Source: Madurella fahalii
Lineage: Eukaryota; Ascomycota; Sordariomycetes; Sordariales
DNA: 64,000 nt
Assembly: GCA_029876055.1 (NCBI GenBank)
Contig: CM056876.1
Coordinates: 1,736,001 to 1,800,000, forward strand
Reading direction: 5' to 3'
A model generated the notes under the pieces. The model was not told where the DNA came from. It did not search any database and saw only the letters and a list, made by a program, of their open reading frames with translations. The stretch's first letter is position 1, and every line of letters begins with the position of its first letter. Of the stretch, positions 1-11,657 are shown one piece after another. A program made the translations under genes and the position numbers.

Positions 1-2242
1 CGATTCTAGTGTCACAGACTAATTACCGAATTGTCACGGGCGGATATGCTCAATACCAGTGCGACGTGACAGGACCCGCTGAAGAAGCATCGAATGCATG
101 TGTAGGGGGCTCAGGTCCCAAAGCAGCGAGATGCCTTCCCGTCGGCCCTATGAGAGGTCAACAATAGCTTCAAGAGTGTCTCAAAAGACGGCAGGTCCAA
201 CAAGCCCGTCGGTACAGTACCAGCTACCAGTCCTGGATAGCGAATGTTCCGCGGGCGCTGTGCCTCCAAAAGTTCGGTGATCCCGCTACCAGCCAACACA
301 TTTTGCGGCACCTGAAACCAATGACCCGACTCCTACAAAGGTAGGCTTCTAGAAGGCTTCTAGAAGGCTTCCATCGCATGAGCAACAAGGACCCACCCGA
401 CCAACAAAGGAAGGATCCGGGACTTTTCAGAACTTCTAGAACAAAAGATTAACTTCGGGGACGGACCACTTGCATCATTCTGTGTCAGCCACTGGTGTTG
501 GGACGGCGGCACGGAGAGTACGGTATGCCCAAATTACCTAACGCCGACGTATTTCCAGGGCTCATAATCGCGGGACTTCCAGCAAATCGAATCCAGCTAG
601 GAACGTCGGTCATAAACAACCGAGCCTTTTCTGCGTGTGGTGGATCGTCGGTGAGTCGCGCTACATGGTCGACAACAGGCTTCGGAACGCGCACCTGGAA
701 CCTGGGCGCGACAATTCCTGACAGTCACATTTTCGTTGGTGGATTTGGCACAGCGCTTTGCAAAGGATTGGGCAATGCTACCCTCCGGTATTTCCGGGAA
801 GCTGACAACGCACGACTCATCGTAACTCCACCCAGGAACGCGGCACCGCTGCTTCGTCAAACGACCAATCTATTTTGTTAACACTGTGACACGGCATTCC
901 CCAGAGTCTAGGGTCTTTGAGGCGCGGCCGATCAGCATTTGACCACCTACGGCCGGACGGGTCTTTGACACCTTCCATGTGCTGTCAGACACACCTTGCT
1001 AAGCTTATTGGATACCGGGGTAAACGTAACGTGAAAAGTCGAACATGTTTGTTTCCGCTCTTTAGCAGTTACCGTCTACTAACAACTTTGTTGGGGGTTG
1101 TATTTCGATTGGGCGGATTCTAGCTTTTGCTTACAATCTTTACGGCTCATAAAGTTTCTGAGACCTGCTTAGGTTTCGATGAAGCACTCGGTCTCCTAGC
1201 CACCGACCTTGTAAGACGTGTCGGGTAATCCATGGACTGTGCCCCAAGCAGGAATGGAATGACTACCAACGTATCTTGTGACTGGGAGGAATACGCTGGA
1301 AATGCCAGGCAAAAGGTAACATCAAATTGGATTAAGTTAAATTAAAATATTGTGGAAGGCCAGCTAACGAACGGCAAAGGACATTTCCATCTCTGTGGGC
1401 TAATTAGTTACATTACAGTCGATCATTATAAAGGTAAATAACAAACGATAAAGTTCCGCGATAATGTTTATTCTAAGACTTTATTATCATCATGGAAGTT
1501 GGATTTGGGTTTCTTATTATGGAGTGCAGGTCTAACTCCGAAGGAAATATCCAAGATAAAATGATAAACCCAGTAGGCGTCCATAAGAGTGTACGTTCGA
1601 GGTTTGTGTCTAGGTAGGTTGCATGCAGTCTAGAAAGGCGCTTCCATTAAGAAACACTCACCCGCCTTGGGAAGACCTGAGCCAACTGTTTAGTAAAAAC
1701 AAGCACCAGCGTTTGAGGAAATTGATGCCGAGAAGGGCTGACTACCTGCTCCCCCCTTCCATTCTTTTCACTCCAGAAGATTGTCGGCCCTGTTGCTTTC
1801 TATTTCTTTCGTCTACATCGACGGTTCTCGTGAAGGCCTAAGGCTCAGAGGCAAGGGACATGGAAATAGCCGCTTTGTGTGCTGACTATGGCGAGCTGTT
1901 AGGAACAGAAAGCCAATATCAGAAAAATCAGAACCAACTAGCTGTCTTATGCTCTACTGTCGTGTCACGGACGTTCAGGGTTGTCAGTGCCGTGGTGCAG
2001 TTGCTCTGTAACTGCTCCACTGCGCTGCGGGGTCGCATTCAGTGTTGGACGGTAAGTACAGTAGTAATGACGTCACACCTCACCCCGTTACTGCCCGTCC
2101 CTGATGTTCAACAATTCTCATGCGTATGCCTATCTTTGGGATTGATTTATTTGCCCATTAAGGCCAGTATCCTCCCCGAGAAAGGAACAGTAAATTTCTA
2201 ACACTCCAATTGATCACCCGACATCATCAATCACCACCACCG
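1..2242. other. Left flank, no supported gene
   Basis: No reading frame here looks like a conserved fungal protein. The longest is a 128-codon frame at 495-881 (+). It has no recognisable domain and an overlapping open frame on the other strand, so I do not call it. Heat-shock-element-like repeats lie at 343-372 and near 436-455 and are listed separately. The stretch from about 1300 to 1620 is more AT-rich than the gene region. Low-confidence 5' flanking sequence of the gene at 2243 may occupy the last few hundred bases. Confidence 0.5.
343..372. promoter_or_regulatory. Tandem TTCnnGAA repeats (heat-shock-element-like)
   Basis: A 12-bp unit (AGGCTTCTAGAA) is repeated about two and a half times, giving alternating TTC and GAA blocks as in binding sites for heat-shock factor. 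The spacing is TTC-2-GAA-3-TTC rather than the canonical 2/2, so it is a gapped array. A second cluster, GAACTTCTAGAA, lies about 70 bp downstream. No recognised gene starts immediately after it, so the target is unknown. Confidence 0.3.
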
Positions 2243-2662
2243 ATGCCTTCTCTCAGAATACCTATCCAATCCTCACTCCGGGTTTGCGCTTTGCGCTCGG
2301 CAGCCGTTCCCGCCATATCCATGGTCATCGCCCGGCAGTACCACCCAACGGGGAGCCTCTCGTCGTATAAAGACGACCAAGACCGCGAATCTCTCAGACC
2401 TCGCTCATCGGAGGGCACCAACAGCGGCACAAACTTCGACGTGGCGGAGAAGAAGGACGCTTTCAACCCTAAGACGACCGACCCCGAGACGGAGAAGGAG
2501 GCGGCTGGGCGTGAGAGCAATGGAAACCCGCTCGAAGTGAGCGGCGCCAACCGGGAGTACTCGAAACCGCAGAACCCGGAGGAGGCCACGGATAGGTCGG
2601 ACAAGAAGACACGGAGTACTACCAGCAAGGGAAAGAAGCATGGCAATGTTGGGCCTATGTGA
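2243..2662 (+). CDS. Small putative mitochondrial protein, unknown function
   Basis: An intronless 139-codon frame. The N-terminus (MPSLRIPIQSSLRVCALRSA) is rich in Arg, Ser and Ala, lacks acidic residues and can form an amphipathic helix. It is followed by an RQYH sequence, which together resemble a mitochondrial presequence with a processing site near residue 35. The rest is low-complexity, hydrophilic and rich in E, K, T and N, with a basic KGKKHG end. I chose the ATG at 2243 because it starts the presequence; an in-frame ATG at 2210 would put a proline/histidine stretch in front of it. The protein resembles short, poorly characterised mitochondrial proteins seen across Sordariomycetes, but I cannot name a function. 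The RING gene downstream converges on it. Confidence 0.6.
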   Translation: MPSLRIPIQSSLRVCALRSAAVPAISMVIARQYHPTGSLSSYKDDQDRESLRPRSSEGTNSGTNFDVAEKKDAFNPKTTDPETEKEAAGRESNGNPLEVSGANREYSKPQNPEEATDRSDKKTRSTTSKGKKHGNVGPM

Positions 2663-2979
2663 GGGCGAGATGCATGCAGGATGTATCTTATATAGAGGTT
2701 GGAATCTCCCAGCACTGTTGTTGGGGACTGTACAAATGCATCGGCGTGCAACGCAGGACCACGTTGCCTGCGTTCATGATAAAGGAGGGCTACGGCGCGA
2801 AATCTAATGATTTGTTCATCATTCATGTCTCGTCGAGGAGAGCTATCCGCCCAACCGCATTGCTCCCCGGCTCAACCGTTTCCCAGAGACACCAGCCATG
2901 GTGGGGGAGAAAAAAATAAAAGAAAATAAAAAATCACCGCCACTGCCCAGTAACCTACCACCCTTTCCACCGTTCCCAA

Positions 2980-3528
2980 TTAAGCATACAGCCCATCCAT
3001 ATCATCCTCCTCCTCCTCCCCTTCCTCCCCCGCAGCCGGCACAACCTCCTTCCTCTTCCCCAACTCCTTCCGACACAGCGGACACGTCCCCTTGGCCCTC
3101 AGCCACGGGCCCACGCACTCGAGGTCGAACCTGTGGCTCCCGTGGCACGGCAGCTCCACGACGAGCGGGTAGTCGTCGTCCAGGTAGCGCTCGGCGCAGA
3201 TGGGGCACGTGTCGTCCTCCTTGAGTGTCTTCTTGGGCACGCGGTCGAGGCCGTCCAGGTACTCCTGCGAGACGCCCTCGATCTGCCGCGGCGGGCGCGC
3301 CACGTCCAGCTCGAGCGCCTCGACGAGCGACTGCAGGAACGTGCGGTTGCTCTCGGTGGGCGCCGTCGTCGCGAGCGTGCCCATCTGGTCCTGGATCAGG
3401 CGGAAGAGCGCCGACGTGTCGGTCGGGGAGGGGACGGCGTGCGGGTTGTTGTGGTGCGAGGACGGTCGGTCGGGGCTGGTGGAGGATTCTGGGGAGATGG
3501 TATGCAGGTGGGCGGTGAAGGTGGACAT
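2980..3528 (-). CDS. RING-finger protein, probable E3 ubiquitin ligase
   Basis: A single-exon frame of 182 aa starting MSTFTAHLHT. The N-terminal half is disordered (Ser/Pro/His). The middle (EALELDVARPPRQIEGV) precedes a RING at about residues 106-152: CPIC, then LPCHGSHRFDLEC, WL, and CPLC. Spacing fits a RING-H2 fold, with zinc ligands expected to recruit an E2 enzyme for ubiquitin transfer. One usual His ligand position is Asp (HRFDLEC), a substitution tolerated in some RINGs. The C-terminus is acidic. The gene is convergent with the upstream small mitochondrial gene. An overlapping 274-codon frame on the same strand (3002-3826) is GC-driven noise because it lacks the RING. A 5' non-coding exon is possible. 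Confidence 0.8.
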   Translation of the reverse strand: MSTFTAHLHTISPESSTSPDRPSSHHNNPHAVPSPTDTSALFRLIQDQMGTLATTAPTESNRTFLQSLVEALELDVARPPRQIEGVSQEYLDGLDRVPKKTLKEDDTCPICAERYLDDDYPLVVELPCHGSHRFDLECVGPWLRAKGTCPLCRKELGKRKEVVPAAGEEGEEEEDDMDGLYA

Positions 3529-4413
3529 GTCGATCTGCCGCCGCCGGCGGGAGGTGGAAGGGGTTGGTTTGATGTTGTGCTCGACTTTTGAGGGCGAAAT
3601 TAGCTACTCTGGCTGGACGAGAGGTGCCCCGCGGCGCATCGCATCGCGGGGTCGAAGGGGAGCTTACCTTCATATTGGGTCGCCATGGTGGGTTGGTTTG
3701 CTTAGTGGTGGCCTGACTGAAAGGAAGTGGGTATCCTACGTTCTCATATTCTTGTTGCACAACGTTGGCGTAGCCGACTTGGGCAGTGGAGAGGAGGATA
3801 AAAAGGTCTCCCTCTTGGACAGGCAAACCTGGGGTGACGCGGTGCTTGCATCGTCGCTATCGATTAGGCGGTGGTCAGTGCGCTACCAGGGAGCTCCAGG
3901 CACAAGGGGTGCCACATCAAGGTACTGGACGGAGCACTATGCCGGAACCCTCAATTTGGCACAGGCCAGTTCTGTATCGCATGCCAACAGACGCTCTTTT
4001 GGGCTCAATTCCCTGCCAGCTCTTGAAATGCTGGCCATCTGATGCCGAGATCAAAGCTGCCATTCATACCTAAGGATCCAAGATGTCAGCTTAGCTGTCG
4101 CAGCTCTTTTGGCAGCGGCTAGCTCTTGCGGCACGGCCTGTCGTCCGAATTGCCAATAGCATATGGAGCCACGGCTAGTGAATCAGGAGCCGGTTTCAGG
4201 CAAGATCACCGCCACCTGGCCGATCGGTTGCTGTTGGTTCCTTGGCCAGATGCTATTGTTGGGGCCTACCGACGCAGGGTTCTGCCAACGCTGTCAATTA
4301 GGCTTCATTTACCGCATGACATCATGCCTCGATGAACTAAATACCTACCGGTCTGGTCTCTCAGTCATCATTTGCACAACATCTGGAGTCTGCTGCCAGA
4401 TTGAGCCCCCAAG
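3529..4413. other. Divergent intergenic region
   Basis: This lies between the minus-strand RING gene and the plus-strand hydrolase. It must hold both promoters. Several open frames cross it but none has recognisable protein features. Confidence 0.5.
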
Positions 4414-7247
4414 ATGACCATGAACACCGCAACCGTGAGCCTGGCGGTCACCCCAACTGTCATATCCACTCTACTGGCTCATGTAAGTCAAATCGGGCGC
4501 AAACCCTCGAGACGTCGAGTTAATGAACATACAGTACCTGAAGCGCAAGCCTCTCGCTCACAAACCAACGGCGCATCTTTCGTACGATGAAGGACTTCAC
4601 CTCATCCGCTCCTTTCTCGAATTCTCCTCGCGCCATACCGTTGAGGAGCTGCAAGCCTTCACTAGCCAATGGGTGCCACACCCGCGATGGGTCCGGGTTG
4701 ACCACGTCGAGATCCCTGAGACGGATCTCTTGCGCGCGGCCGACCTCCTCGTCGAGCAGTTGGGCCCCGACGGTATCCGACAGGTCGGCGGCAAGAAGTG
4801 GTGGCAATGGCGCCAGCCCAAGAGCCCTTTGAAGGCAGAATGGATCGAGATGAAGGCCGATTACCAGGAGCGCAAAAAGAATGCCGATCTTGGTAACCGC
4901 GTCATGCTCTATGTCCATGGGGGTGCCTATTACTTTGGCAGCGTTGACGAGCACCGCTATCAAATCCAACGCCATGCGAGAAAGCTCAAGGCGCGAGCGC
5001 TGGCACCCAAATACCGACTTGCACCGCAGTTCCCTTTCCCGTGCGGCCTCCAGGATTGCCTTGCCACGTACCTATATCTCATTGCTTCGCAGGCACCGAG
5101 CACCGTTATCTTAGCTGGCGATTCCGCAGGCGCTGGTATGATCCTCTCGATGATGGTTATCCTCCGAGACAGGGGCATTCCGCTACCAGCCGGTGCTGTG
5201 CTTATCAGTCCCTGGGTCGATCTTACACACTCTTTTCCCAGTGTAGCAGGAGACGCCCCCCTGGATTACATACCGCCCTCGGGGTTCCATCACAAGCCTT
5301 CACTAGCGTGGCCGCCGCCTGATGAGGAGGAGCTTGAGGCGCTCAAGACAGCAGTTTTGCAGCAGAAAAAGAACATTGATGAGCAACAAGGCGGGCCAGA
5401 TAATAGTGCTGGCATCCCCACTGTGAGGGACGTCGCGGAAAAGACCCACCGGTTGGTATTCGACATTGACGGCGAGCGCGTCGAGGTCAAGGAACAGATA
5501 CAGGTATGCCTCATTTGGTAGCAGGTCTTGTTTATATACTGACGCTGGCGCAAGATCTACACAACCAACGAACTTTTAGCTCACCCGTTGGTCAGCCCCA
5601 TCATGCAGCCCACGCTGGGCGGGCTCCCGCCTCTGTTAATTATGGTTGGAGGAGGCGAGATGCTGCGCGATGAACAGATTTATCTCGCGCATAAATGTGC
5701 CAACCCGTCCCAGTACCTGCCACCGGAGGCACTGATGGACGAACAAGCTCGAGCTCTAGTAGACCAGTATAAGCCGACAGATGTTCAATTGCAAATATGG
5801 GAGGACATGTGCCACGTCGGCCCGACCTTGAGCTTTACCAGACCAGCAAAGTTCATGTACAGGGTACGTTGAGGACGCTGTGGCGTTTGAATCGCAGCTG
5901 CTAATTGTGAACACTAGAGCGTCGCACAGTTCTCAGCGTGGGCATTGGCGAGGGCCCAGAAGACTGAGATCGACATACTCGATGATGATCAGATATCTAT
6001 CATCTCGACATCCAGCTCCTCAAGTGATAGTGAAGAGCGGGACAAGGTGAGTCGTGTTAAGTAGACGCACACTCGATCTCTGAGTGCTAACACAACCTCA
6101 GAAGAAAAAGAAGCAGCAGAATACTGCAGAGCGAGAGCAGAAGACGAAGCAGAGGGTCGAAACCGCGGTCGGCAGAGCAGGCTACCCGCTTCCCCCTTTC
6201 GAGAACCATATGATCCGTCAGAGAGTGACGCGGCATGGCGATATCTTCCCCTTGGCCGCTCCCGAAGAACTCCCAGGATGCAGCATGCCCCGCGACCTAG
6301 TCGGCGTCGTCAAAGTTGGTACCGTCCGCAAATGGCTCGAGCACAAAAGGCGATGGGACGCCCGCTTCAAGCAGACAAAGGCACGCATTCACAAGAAGCG
6401 TCTCCGAGATATGGCCGTCGGTTACGAGGTTTTTGGGGAGGGCGAAGTCCCCCCGCCAACCGCACTTGCGGGACGGAGGAAACTCGGTACAGAGCAATTC
6501 GAAAAGAAGAAGGCGCGTAGCATGGGGTTATCGCTCTGGGCCCTGTGGGGATCCAAGCACGATCAGATGACAGTTAAGAGGGAGCAGCTGGCCGAGAAGA
6601 CTCCTGAGGTTGCAGCTGCTAGCGCCAGCCAGGGGCAGGGTGCCCGCGCTTTTTCAGACCTAGAGAGACAGGAGCAGCTGGCGAGGCAGAGGAGCGGTGC
6701 GGCATCGACGGTTAGTCAAGGCAGTGGTCAGGCTTGGAGGACGCTAGTCAGCGATGAACACCAGGCTGAAAAGCGCGATGTGGAGGGGGAAGTGGATCTC
6801 CGACCTGCCGGGCCCGTGGACGACGCGGGCAAAGGCGAGGAGCAGACATCGCAGCCAAAGTCTGCCGGGCTGCTGTCTCCGGACGACGCCCAAGAGACTG
6901 GCATTACAGGGAAACGAGTCATGATCGCCGGGCTGGCGACACCGTTCAGTTTGCGCAAGGAACCGGAAACGGCGAGCATGATTACCCTTGCAACGCCAAT
7001 GGATCAAAGCTCGATTAGGCACTCGACCGCAGACTCGAGCAGCGTTGTCGCTCCCCCTTCAATCGAAGTCTCGGAGGACCCAAAGAAGGCGGCCGCGCCT
7101 GAGCAGAGCATTAACAATGATCAAGACGGTGCAAGTCAGGGGATGGCGTCTCCTTTTCTAACGCCCATCTCGCCCATCACCCCCGGTGAGAGGCCTGGTC
7201 TGGAAAGATTTGTTACGGCTGAGGAGGACGTGTTAAAGGCAAGCTGA
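4414..7247 (+). CDS. HSL-type alpha/beta hydrolase (lipase/esterase) with long C-terminal tail
   Basis: Five exons join in frame: 4414-4482, 4535-5503, 5555-5863, 5918-6046 and 6102-7247, giving 873 aa. All junctions are phase 0 with GT donors; one acceptor (before 5555) is AAG. The N-terminus (MTMNTATVSLAV...) is hydrophobic. The catalytic core is of the hormone-sensitive-lipase class: HGG oxyanion-hole motif at about residue 151, nucleophile Ser in GDSAG at about 220, candidate Asp in LRDEQ at about 385 and candidate His in DMCHV at about 433. It should hydrolyse a carboxylic ester or lipid; the substrate is unknown. The last 380 residues are outside the fold: a Ser/Asp stretch, KKKKQQ, a basic region, then a disordered acidic tail. 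Proteins of this layout are known in ascomycetes, but the role of the tail is not clear. Exon 1 is short and is the least certain part. Confidence 0.85.
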
Positions 7248-7638
7248 TAAGGAGTCAACCGTGGGATGCAGTTTCGTTCGATACCCTCTTGTGTGTTGCC
7301 GTTATTATCTCGGCCAATACCCATAGATAGTTAAATTTCGGGTGTAAGTGTTATTATGGGACCGAATTATCGGAATAGACTTGGACAGTATTTGCTCAGC
7401 AACGAAAGTCTGACAACCGCTGTAATTGCGCAGTGTATTTGATACATGGTTCCTCTTACAACAACGCCCCCTAACGCCGTTCCATGATACAATGCCGTCT
7501 TCTCCGCTCGAGAGGAGAGGTTACAAAACCATTTCCCGCTTTATTATCGGCGTCCTCCCCCGGTCAACAGGATATCACCCCAAGTTGGCTCGGATATTTT
7601 AGCTAGAATCGATTTCTCCCATCTCTCTGCGCCCAGCC
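7248..7638. other. Convergent intergenic region
   Basis: The 3' ends of the hydrolase (+) and MRPL27 (-) face each other across 391 bp. I see no gene in it. Confidence 0.6.
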
Positions 7639-8024
7639 TCAGTCCAACCCATTCTCAGCCTTCCACCGCGCAAGATACAGCGACGGGCTCTTGGGACCGA
7701 GGGGATCTCCCTGGTATTGCCCGTTCGTCCGGGGCATGTTGTTGGTCACGAACGGCGTGAGCTGCCGATATCGTGTCAGCTTCCCATTCCGCTTTCATTA
7801 CCGATCATTCCTCCTCGGGATCAGTCCTGGCACACCTTGAAACCTTCCAGCGACGGACACACATAGGTCCGCACTTTGTGCCACTCGATGATGTAGCCGC
7901 CGTGCTTGGTGTGCCGGCCCATGGACCCGGTGCGCGTGCCCTTGTAGAAGCCCTTGTTGACGTCCTTGGTCGTAAGCCGCAGCTTGCGGTATCGCATGCC
8001 GAGGAGGGCGCGAGTGGGCTGCAT
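7639..8024 (-). CDS. MRPL27: Mitochondrial large-subunit ribosomal protein mL41 (MRPL27)
   Basis: Two exons, 8024-7836 and 7761-7639, join at phase 0 to give 103 aa. The start MQPTRALLGMRYRKLRL and the block DVNKGFYKGTRTGSMG are characteristic of fungal MRPL27. The second exon supplies LTPFVTNNMPR and ends SLYLARWKAENGLD, the usual C-terminus. The intron is 74 nt (GTGTGC donor, CAG acceptor). The protein is a structural component of the 54S mitoribosomal subunit and acts in the mitochondrial matrix. The frame is open for 31 more codons upstream, but the MQPTR start matches the family and the upstream part looks like leader sequence. It is transcribed divergently from UTP14, another ribosome-related gene. 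Confidence 0.93.
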
Positions 8025-8425
8025 TTCGGCGCTTGTCTCAGTCGAGTAGGAGGTTGGTTGGTTGGTTCGTTTGTTGGTGATGTCCGCGTCGTCGGCGGCG
8101 TCGGGATGGGAGTTCAATTAGGTTGAGGAACTTCGGAGCCGGAAATTTTGCGACGGCTTCGTCCCTCCGGCAGGCAATTCCCGTCCCGCAGTGCCAAGCA
8201 AAGTACTGTACTGTACAGTACCTAAGCACCCACTTTGCTGCAGCTGGGGCAGCTCACTGGCCCAGCCCCGCAATCACCCGCCCCACCAGCGACCTCACCG
8301 CCCAAGAAAAGCCCAGCAAAACTCCCGGCAGAAAAATAAATATTCTGGGACTCAAAACCTGTTCGACTTTGGCAGGGTACGTTGTTGCCGACAAACCAAT
8401 CCCCGGAACGACCCAGAAAAAAAGA
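8025..8425. promoter_or_regulatory. Bidirectional promoter region MRPL27 / UTP14
   Basis: About 400 bp separates the two divergent start codons. It contains a perfect 14-bp palindrome GTACTGTACAGTAC at 8208-8221, and the repeat TACTGTACTGTAC overlaps it. No TATA box is obvious. It is inferred to serve both genes; the open frame that crosses it toward UTP14 has no ATG and is not coding. Confidence 0.5.
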
Positions 8426-11271
8426 ATGCCAGGCCGCCAAGCCCACGGGCGCCCTTTGCTCCCGGCCTCGGGCAAGTCCAACCGCCCCAAATCCCAACCC
8501 CAGAACTTCAAGAAGTCCCGCGCAAGAGCCACCTCCAAAGCCCTCGACGCCTTCGCCCTCGCCGCCGAACAGGTCGGCCCCGAACCCGCCCGCGGCGTGC
8601 GCACCCGCGGCCTGGAAGAGCACGACGGCGGCCGCCGTCACAACCAGAAACGACAGCACGAGGACGACGATGAGGACGGCGAGGGGGATGGGCCCGAGGA
8701 CGGGGACGGAGAGGACGTCGCGCCGCGGAACAAGCGCGCGCGGCGGGACGGTGGAGACGAAGATGGGTTTGGCGGGTTTTCAGACGACGACGGTGGTCAG
8801 GGGAGTGACGATAGCGAGGAGTGGCATGTAGGTGTCGCCGGGGAGGACGAGGATTCGGAGCTGGACTCGGACGAGGCGTTTGGGGAGAGTGATGAAGAGC
8901 GGTTTGAGGGGTATGCGTTTGGGGGGAGTAGTTCGAAGGCGAAAAAAGGGGGGAAGGGAAGGAAGGCTGATGAAGGGGAAGAGGAGGGGAGTGAGGAGGG
9001 AGAGGACGATCTGGAGTCACTTGGCTCTGACGCTATTGACCTCGCTACCGCTCTCGATCAGTTCTCGGAGGATGAGGACGGGGAAGAGCAAGGGGAAGCG
9101 TCGTCCGGGTCTGGGTCAGAAGGAGAGGATGAGGAGTCCACTGATGGGGATGACGAGAGTGAGGAGGACGAGGACCAGGACGAGGACGACCCGTCGAAAT
9201 TGGACGCCTTGCAGAACATGATTGCTGGGTTTGCTGGCGGAGATGAGGAAGATGAGGAGGCTGGGCCGCAGAATAAGACGAAGCTTAGTCTGAAGGATCT
9301 CGGGCTCTTTGGAGTCAAAGACGAGCACATCAAGCGGTCACTTAGGCTTATGAACAAGGAAGAGAAGGCTGTCAAGCCGGGGTCTTCTAAGAAGCTCGAC
9401 GTGCCCCTGGCCAAACGCCAGCAGGATCGGCTGCTGCGGAGTGCGGCGTACGAGAAGACAAACGAGACGCTCGACAGGTGGATTGACACGGTCAAGCACA
9501 ACCGCCGGGCGGACCATTTGGTGTTTCCTTTGGCGCAAAATGCCCACGACCGCGGCCTCGATAAGGGAGAGCTCATGCCAATCACCCAGAAAACGTCAGG
9601 CACCGAGTTAGAGCAAACCATTTTAGCGATTATGGAGGAGAGCGGCCTCGGCCCGAGCGCTAAGCCCAAGAAGGAGGAAACCGAGGGCGACAAGCAACCC
9701 GGTTTGTCACAAGCCGAGTTAAAAGAAATCCAGCGGCAGCGTCGCCTTGAGCGCGAGAGGCACTCGCGCGAGATGGCTCGGGCAAAACGCATCAAGAAGA
9801 TCAAGAGCAAGGCTTACCGCCGCATACATCGCAAGGAGCTTCTCCGCGAGGAACAGGCGGAACACGACGCAATGGCTGAGGCTGGCCTGCTGGACTCGGA
9901 TGAGGAGCGTGAGGCTCAGGATCGGAGGAGAGCAATGGAGCGGATGGGCACGCGCCACCGGGAGAGCAAGTGGGCCAAGCTGGGTAAGAAGGCCGGACGC
10001 GCGGTCTGGGATGACGATTTCCGCGCCGGCCTTACCGACATGGCTCGAAGGAAGGAAGAGCTGCGGCGTCGTGTCGAAGGTCGGAAGGATGGGTCCGAGG
10101 ACGATGACGACGGTTCTGATGTGTCGGGTGGCTCTGGAGACGAGGACGATCGACGTCGTCTTTTGGCAGAGCTCGATCGTGCGGCTGCCTATGAGGACGA
10201 TGACGAGCCTCGGTCGAAGCTCATGCAAATGAAGTTCATGCAGCGAGGCGAGGAGCAGCGCAAGAAAGAGAATGACGAGCTCGCGGCGCAGCTCCGCCGT
10301 GAGCTAGACTCTGATCATGATGGCGCCTCTGATCAGGAAGGGATGGATATTGGTCGCCGACAGTTTGGCATGGGCAATTCAACTGCCACGGTGCAACCAA
10401 ACACGGCCTCGGCCAAAAAGAAGGCCGCTGACGCCCTGGGCGCGGTCTTGTCCAAGGCAGCCACAGGCCGCACAGAGACAGCATCGCAATCTCAGCCCGT
10501 TCTTGATACCGAATCAGCCGTCTCAGCCCCCGGCGCCGCTGGCGCGTGGTCCTCTGTTGGGCCTGATGGCCGCCAAAGCAAAAAGGCCAGCAAGAGCACG
10601 ACCGTGGAGCTCGACTTCTCCACTGAGGCGGTGCCCCGGGCTGGCAAGGCACCCAAGACAGAAACCAAGCCTCGGCCCTCTGAGAACGGCCATGCGGACG
10701 GTGCTCAGGACTCGGACGATGAGGATGCCATGCACCTTCCCCTGGCCATCCGCGACCAGGAGCTGCTCAAGCGGGCCTTTGCTGGCGAGGACGTTGCCCA
10801 GGACTTTGAGCAGGAGAAGGCCGAGATCGAGCAGGAAGACGATGAGAAGGAGATTGACAATACGTTGCCGGGCTGGGGCGGCTGGGTCGGCGAGGGCGTG
10901 AGCAACCGCGAGAAGAAACGACACCAAGGCCGGTTTGTCACCAAGGTCGAGGGCGTCAAGAAGAAGGACCGTAAGGACTTCAGACTGAAAGGGGTGATTG
11001 TCAACGAGAAGCGAGTGAGAAAGGTTTGTCTCTCTGGTTCATTTATTGACTGAGAAGAGAGAGGGGGGCTAACATTGAAATCTGATAGAACGACAAGTAC
11101 CTCGCCACGCAGCTGCCTCATCCGTTCGAGTCCCAGCAGCAGTATGAGCGCTCACTGCGGCTACCTGTCGGCCCCGAATGGATGACCAAGGAAACGTTCC
11201 AGGACGCGACTAAGCCAAGGGTCATTATCAAGCAGGGCATTATTGCGCCCATGTCGAAGCCTATGTATTGA
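8426..11271 (+). CDS. UTP14: U3 snoRNP-associated SSU-processome protein Utp14
   Basis: Two exons, 8426-11023 and 11089-11271, join at phase 0 for 926 aa. The start is the first ATG (MPGRQAHGRP); the open frame before it has no ATG. Long acidic and basic low-complexity blocks (EDDDEDGEGD-type) fill residues about 70-320. The conserved C-terminal Utp14 core follows, with DRWIDTVKHNRRADHL, KKIKSKAYRRIHRKE, WGGWVGEG and the last-exon block LPHPFESQQQYERSL ending APMSKPMY. Utp14 is a nucleolar component of the small-subunit processome and binds and activates the DEAH helicase Dhr1 during 18S rRNA maturation. Length agrees with the family. Placing the intron just before the last 60 codons gives a clean join onto the family's C-terminus. 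Confidence 0.95.
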
Positions 11272-11657
11272 GGAGAACCACCTGAGCTGAGTGATGTGTT
11301 GTTGCCGCATAGATCGGGATAAACAAAATTGGGAATGGGCTGGGCGTGCTTGGCATATATCTCGTCGACAGCAAGTATGGGAGGCTTCCTGGTGTTATGT
11401 GTATAGAAAAGAGTATCAGACAGAGTCGCGGTTTGATTCCATGCCCAAGGATGAGATATATCCTTTTCTCTACCAAAGAGCCGATGCCCGCAATGCGCCA
11501 AAAGTACCCAAAGAACGTATTTACACATTCGTACGTGAACAGCCCTCCGAACATATCCACCCGTCCATGCGTCTAGGCAACAGCCCGGCGACAATATATA
11601 TGTACGTGAGTGCGTCTTTACTGTACCGCCCTTACTGCCGATCTTAAGTGAAGGCCC
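11272..11657. other. Convergent intergenic region
   Basis: This holds the 3' flanks of UTP14 (+) and RIB3 (-). Open frames here have no recognisable content. Confidence 0.6.

Noticed and set aside
495..881. 128-codon frame in the left flank
   Set aside because: No domain or homolog recognised and a competing antisense frame; insufficient to call a gene.
3002..3826. 274-codon frame overlapping the RING gene on the same strand
   Set aside because: Composition is Arg/Ala/Gly noise from GC-rich DNA in another frame, and the RING is in the other frame.
8123..8425. N-terminal extension of UTP14 by 101 codons
   Set aside because: The frame starts at TTG, has no ATG before 8426 and lies in the divergent promoter.
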